Origin: an uncultured Alcanivoracaceae bacterium
Lineage (GTDB): Bacteria; Pseudomonadota; Gammaproteobacteria; Pseudomonadales; Alcanivoracaceae
DNA length: 8,726 nt
NCBI GenBank assembly: GCA_937943665.1
Contig: CALEAR010000367.1
Location: 1 to 8,726 of the forward strand
Direction of reading: 5' to 3'
The position numbers and the translations under genes were made by a program. The notes under the pieces were generated by a model. The model did no database searches. It saw only the letters and a program-made list of their open reading frames with translations, and was not told where the DNA came from. Below, piece after piece: positions 6,478-8,726 of the stretch. Position 1 is the first letter of the stretch. Each line of letters begins with the position of its first letter.

Positions 6478-6500
6478 GGCAGTACAAAAATGATACTGCC
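6478..6500. repeat. Hairpin in the rpsP leader RNA
   Basis: GGCAGTA (6478-6484) and TACTGCC (6494-6500) form a perfect 7-bp stem with a 9-nt loop. The structure lies between the predicted rpsP promoter and its ribosome binding site. On the minus strand the loop is TCATTTTTG. It has no terminator-like T run after it. It may stabilise the leader or serve in control of the operon; the function is unknown. Confidence 0.45.
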
Positions 6501-6535
6501 AGAGATCCGGGCAAGCGGACCCCGAAAGACCGCGA

Positions 6536-6564
6536 ATTGTAACGATATTCACACAAATTTGAAA
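6536..6564 (-). promoter_or_regulatory. Predicted promoter of the rpsP-rimM-trmD-rplS operon
   Basis: On the minus strand TACAAT (6541-6536) is a good -10, and TTTCAA (6564-6559) lies 17 bp upstream as a weak -35. A G+C-rich discriminator (TCGCGG) follows, as is usual at promoters under stringent control. The -35 overlaps the right arm (in transcription) of the ffh terminator. The start would be near 6529. Confidence 0.5.
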
Positions 6565-6588
6565 GCCCTATTTTTCACCAAGGGCTTT
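6562..6588 (-). terminator. Terminator-like hairpin after ffh
   Basis: AAAGCCCT (6562-6569) and AGGGCTTT (6581-6588) pair around an 11-nt loop, 6 bp beyond the ffh stop. On the minus strand only three T follow the stem, while the plus strand has seven. It is placed as the ffh terminator, but the long loop and weak minus-strand T tract suggest partial read-through into rpsP. Confidence 0.6.
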
Positions 6589-6594
6589 TTTTCA

Positions 6595-7995
6595 CTAAAA
6601 CCCTGGAAAACCACCGGGTGGCATGCCGCCTGGACCGCCCATACCGCCTTGGCCACCCATGTTCTCAAAGGCTCTCATCATGCGCTGCATGCCACCTTTG
6701 CCACGCATTTTACGCATCATTTTACTCATCATTTTTTGCTGCTTGAGCAAACGGTTCAGATCCTGCATCTCTAACCCGGCCCCTGCGGCAATACGGCGCT
6801 TACGCGAACCACGAATGAGCTCTGGCTTGCGTCTCTCTTCCACCGTCATGGAATCAATTAAGGCTTCCATGTGTTTAAACTGTTTCACCGCTGCGGGGTC
6901 TTCCGTAAGCTTGGCTAAGCCACCCATACCCGGCAACTTATCAAGCAAAGACGTCATACCACCCATGTTTCGCATTTGCTGGAACTGATCCTTAAGATCC
7001 TCGAAGTCCATAGCACGGCCACGCTTAAACTTCTTCGCAATGCGCTCCGCTTTGCTTTTATCAAGCTTTCGCTCCGCCTCTTCCACGAGAGATAAAATAT
7101 CCCCCATGCCAAGAATTCGAGAAGCAATACGCTCAGGGTGGAACAGTTCTAAGGCATCGGTTTTCTCACCCATCCCCAAGAACTTAATGGGCTTACCCGT
7201 GATGGTTCGCACAGAAAGGGCCGCACCACCGCGGGAATCCCCATCGGCCTTGGTTAAGATCACCCCAGTTAACGGCAGTGCATCACTAAAGGCCTTTGCT
7301 GTATTGGCTGCGTCTTGCCCCGTCATGGCATCCACCACAAACAGGGTCTCGATGGGATCCACCGCCTCGTGAAGCTGTTTAATTTCCGCCATCATCTCTT
7401 CATCGATGGTGAGACGACCTGCGGTATCCACAATCAATACATCCACATGGCGGCGGCGAGCCTCTGCCACAGCATCCTTAGCAATATCCACAGGCTTTTG
7501 CGTGGACTCTGAAGGGAAAAACTCCGCCTTCACCTCTTTGGCCAAGGTTTCTAGCTGATCAATGGCCGCAGGACGATATACGTCTGCAGACACCACCATG
7601 ACCTTTTTCTTTTCACGCTCTTGCAAGAAACGTGAAAGCTTGGCCACCGAGGTGGTTTTACCCGCCCCTTGCAAACCCGCCATTAAAATCACCGCCGGGG
7701 GGCGTGTTTGCAAATTCAGGCTTTGGTTTTCTTCCCCCATCACCTGCACGAGTTGATCGTGTACAATTTTCACAAACGCTTGGCCTGGGTCTAGGCTCTG
7801 TAGAACTTCCTGCCCTAGGGCTAGCTCTTTCACCTGCTCAATAAAATCTCGCACCACAGGCAAGGCCACATCCGCCTCAAGCAACGCCTTGCGTACCTCA
7901 CGCAAGGTTTCGCGAATATTGTCTTCTGTTAACTGCCCTTGGCCGGCAAGATTTTTAAGCGATTGCCCTAATCGCTCACTTAAACTTTCAAACAT
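6595..7995 (-). CDS. ffh: Signal recognition particle protein Ffh (SRP54 homologue), 466 aa
   Basis: It is the GTPase of the signal recognition particle. With 4.5S RNA it binds hydrophobic signal sequences on ribosomes and delivers them to FtsY at the inner membrane. The N domain covers about 1-90. The G domain has the P-loop GLQGAGKTT (107-115), SADVYRPAA (136-144), DTAGR (190-194), and TKADGDSRGGAAL (248-260). The M domain (about 325-440) is rich in methionine and contains the RNA-binding signature SRKRRIAAGAG (397-407). The protein ends in a Gly/Met/Pro tail (447-466). The start is the ATG at 7995: GGAG (8005-8002) sits 6 nt before it, and MFESLSERL is the family N terminus. A TTG 19 codons upstream is not convincing. 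It is divergent from the ypjD-like gene. Confidence 0.98.
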   Translation of the reverse strand: MFESLSERLGQSLKNLAGQGQLTEDNIRETLREVRKALLEADVALPVVRDFIEQVKELALGQEVLQSLDPGQAFVKIVHDQLVQVMGEENQSLNLQTRPPAVILMAGLQGAGKTTSVAKLSRFLQEREKKKVMVVSADVYRPAAIDQLETLAKEVKAEFFPSESTQKPVDIAKDAVAEARRRHVDVLIVDTAGRLTIDEEMMAEIKQLHEAVDPIETLFVVDAMTGQDAANTAKAFSDALPLTGVILTKADGDSRGGAALSVRTITGKPIKFLGMGEKTDALELFHPERIASRILGMGDILSLVEEAERKLDKSKAERIAKKFKRGRAMDFEDLKDQFQQMRNMGGMTSLLDKLPGMGGLAKLTEDPAAVKQFKHMEALIDSMTVEERRKPELIRGSRKRRIAAGAGLEMQDLNRLLKQQKMMSKMMRKMRGKGGMQRMMRAFENMGGQGGMGGPGGMPPGGFPGF

Positions 7996-8005
7996 GGAAT
8001 TCTCC
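7996..8005 (-). promoter_or_regulatory. Ribosome binding site that decides the ffh start
   Basis: On the minus strand GGAG (8005-8002) is followed by AATTCC and the ATG at 7995. Longer in-frame starts at 8010 (GTG or ATG context) and 8052 (TTG) lack such a site and add residues not found in the family. Confidence 0.75.
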
Positions 8006-8085
8006 ACCATTGCCTTGCTAGGCAAACCTAACAAGAATTCATACTGCGCCAAATATGCGTAAGCCTAGCATAAAAGCGCCACTGA

Positions 8086-8115
8086 GTAATACCTAGATCA
8101 CTGGCCACACTTCAA
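8086..8115 (-). promoter_or_regulatory. Possible ffh promoter
   Basis: On the minus strand TTGAAG (8115-8110) and TATTAC (8091-8086) are separated by 18 bp, each with 4 of 6 consensus bases. The start would be near 8080, giving an ~84-nt leader. The assignment rests on weak consensus matching. Confidence 0.35.
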
Positions 8116-8139
8116 AAAATCACAAGGTTGTGTCACACT
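8111..8139 (+). promoter_or_regulatory. Possible promoter of the ypjD-like gene
   Basis: TTCAAA (8111-8116) lies 17 bp before CACACT (8134-8139), which has an extended TGn in front. The -35 overlaps the suggested ffh -35 on the other strand. Transcription would begin near 8146, about 20 nt before the ATG. The match is weak. Confidence 0.3.
8121..8138. repeat. Overlapping dyads in the ffh-ypjD intergenic region
   Basis: CACAA-gg-TTGTG (8121-8132) is an inverted repeat with a 2-bp centre, and GTGT-c-ACAC (8130-8138) overlaps it. Together they fill the spacer and -10 of the suggested ypjD promoter and lie just upstream of the suggested ffh -35. They could be an operator. No known regulator is assigned. 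Confidence 0.3.
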
Positions 8140-8166
8140 TATCAACCCAATTTGAGATGAGTTCCT

Positions 8167-8726
8167 ATGGTACTTGCACACTTTTTTGGCGCCATGGCTG
8201 CTGTGTTGTATCTCTTAACCTCTACGCAAGCCTGGCAACAAATGCGTACATTACATCTGCCACGCCGATTGCCCTTTTTTGTTTTAAGCTTATTGGCGGT
8301 GCTGTTGCATGCGGCTTTTTTGTGGCAACAGCTTGTGCGCTCTGAGGGCATTTACTTGGGCTTTTTCCCCATGGCTTCCTTGGTGGCCGGCACGGGCGCC
8401 TTGCTTATCACCTTTGCCTCTTTGTACCGACGTTTAGAATGGGTAAGCGCCCTTGTGTAGCCCTTGAGTGCGCTTTCCATGGTGCCCTTGTTTTGGTGGG
8501 CGCCCAGCACCCCCAGCCAATTAATGCTACATGGGCTAGGCACGCACGTTATGCTCTCCGTGTTAGCCAGCGCTGTGTTTAGCATTGCCGCCGCCCAAGC
8601 CTTGGTGCTGTTATTCCAACACAAGCAACTTAAAAAGGGGCATATTCAAGGGGCCTTGGCCTCTTTCCCCCCTATTCAGACCTCTGAAACCATGTTATTT
8701 GAGTTGCTCTGGGCAGCTTTTATTAT
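8167..8726 (+). pseudogene. ypjD: YpjD/CcsA-like cytochrome c assembly family membrane protein, interrupted by an in-frame TAG and cut by the window edge
   Basis: Genes of this family lie divergent to ffh in many gammaproteobacteria and encode polytopic inner-membrane proteins related to CcsA/CcmC, which handle heme in cytochrome c maturation; the exact role of YpjD is not settled. The ATG at 8167 follows a GA-rich site (GAGATGAG). Hydrophobic segments lie at about residues 2-18, 35-53 and 64-85. Codon 98 is TAG (8458-8460), inside the fourth segment. The same frame then runs on for 88 codons to the window end without another stop, and looks authentic: PLSALSMVPLFWW, then HGLGTHVMLSVLASAVFSIA (122-141), which resembles the family's CcsA region, then QALVLLFQHKQLKKG and FPPIQTSETMLFELLW. 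A typical member is about 260 aa, so the 97-aa product would lack most of the domain. A one-base change such as TTG (Leu) to TAG would explain it. A sequencing error or suppression remains possible. Confidence 0.75.

Noticed and set aside
7996..8052. Longer Ffh start at an upstream TTG
   Set aside because: The ATG at 7995 has a GGAG at ideal spacing and gives the normal Ffh N terminus.
8458..8460. Genetic code with TAG as sense codon
   Set aside because: Other genes in the window (hydrolase, GlsB-like gene, ffh) terminate at TAG at the expected family length.

Overview
The window looks like chromosomal core DNA from a gammaproteobacterium, plausibly a marine Oceanospirillales/Pseudomonadales-type organism. 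The evidence is the conserved order ffh / rpsP-rimM-trmD-rplS, a ypjD-type gene diverging from ffh, xerD and hom close to the rplS end, and proteobacterial-style protein sequences. Base composition is mixed, roughly half G+C by eye. Species-level assignment is not possible from the sequence alone. I see no mobile element, CRISPR array, tRNA, rRNA or defence system.

Layout from left to right. (1) Positions 1-1157, plus strand: the C-terminal part of a serine beta-lactamase-like hydrolase that enters from the left edge. (2) Positions 1154-1555, minus strand: a small stand-alone globin, convergent with the hydrolase, with overlapping stop codons. (3) Positions 1622-1737: the globin promoter and the hom terminator. 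(4) Minus strand: xerD (4113-3193), then hom (3045-1738), which starts at TTG; the 147-bp gap between them holds several dyads. (5) Plus strand, 4162-4416: a small GlsB/YeaQ/YmgE-type membrane protein with a sigma-S-like promoter that overlaps the xerD start. A strong bidirectional terminator at 4433-4464 serves it and rplS. (6) Minus strand, 6443-4483: the tightly packed rpsP-rimM-trmD-rplS operon. It has its own promoter and an ~86-nt leader with a hairpin. (7) Minus strand, 7995-6595: ffh. (8) Plus strand, 8167 to the right edge: a ypjD/CcsA-like inner-membrane gene interrupted by an in-frame TAG at codon 98.

Most of the genes serve protein synthesis and export. S16 and L19 are ribosomal proteins, RimM matures the 30S subunit, TrmD methylates G37 of tRNA, and Ffh is the protein of the signal recognition particle. 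XerD resolves chromosome dimers. Hom commits aspartate semialdehyde to threonine and methionine.

The main points for a second look are: the in-frame amber codon in ypjD, with the reading frame open and conserved-looking on both sides; the xerD-hom neighbourhood without the dsbC and thrC often found there in relatives; the solitary globin with its own promoter; and several unexplained intergenic dyads. I found no clear previously undescribed multi-gene system.
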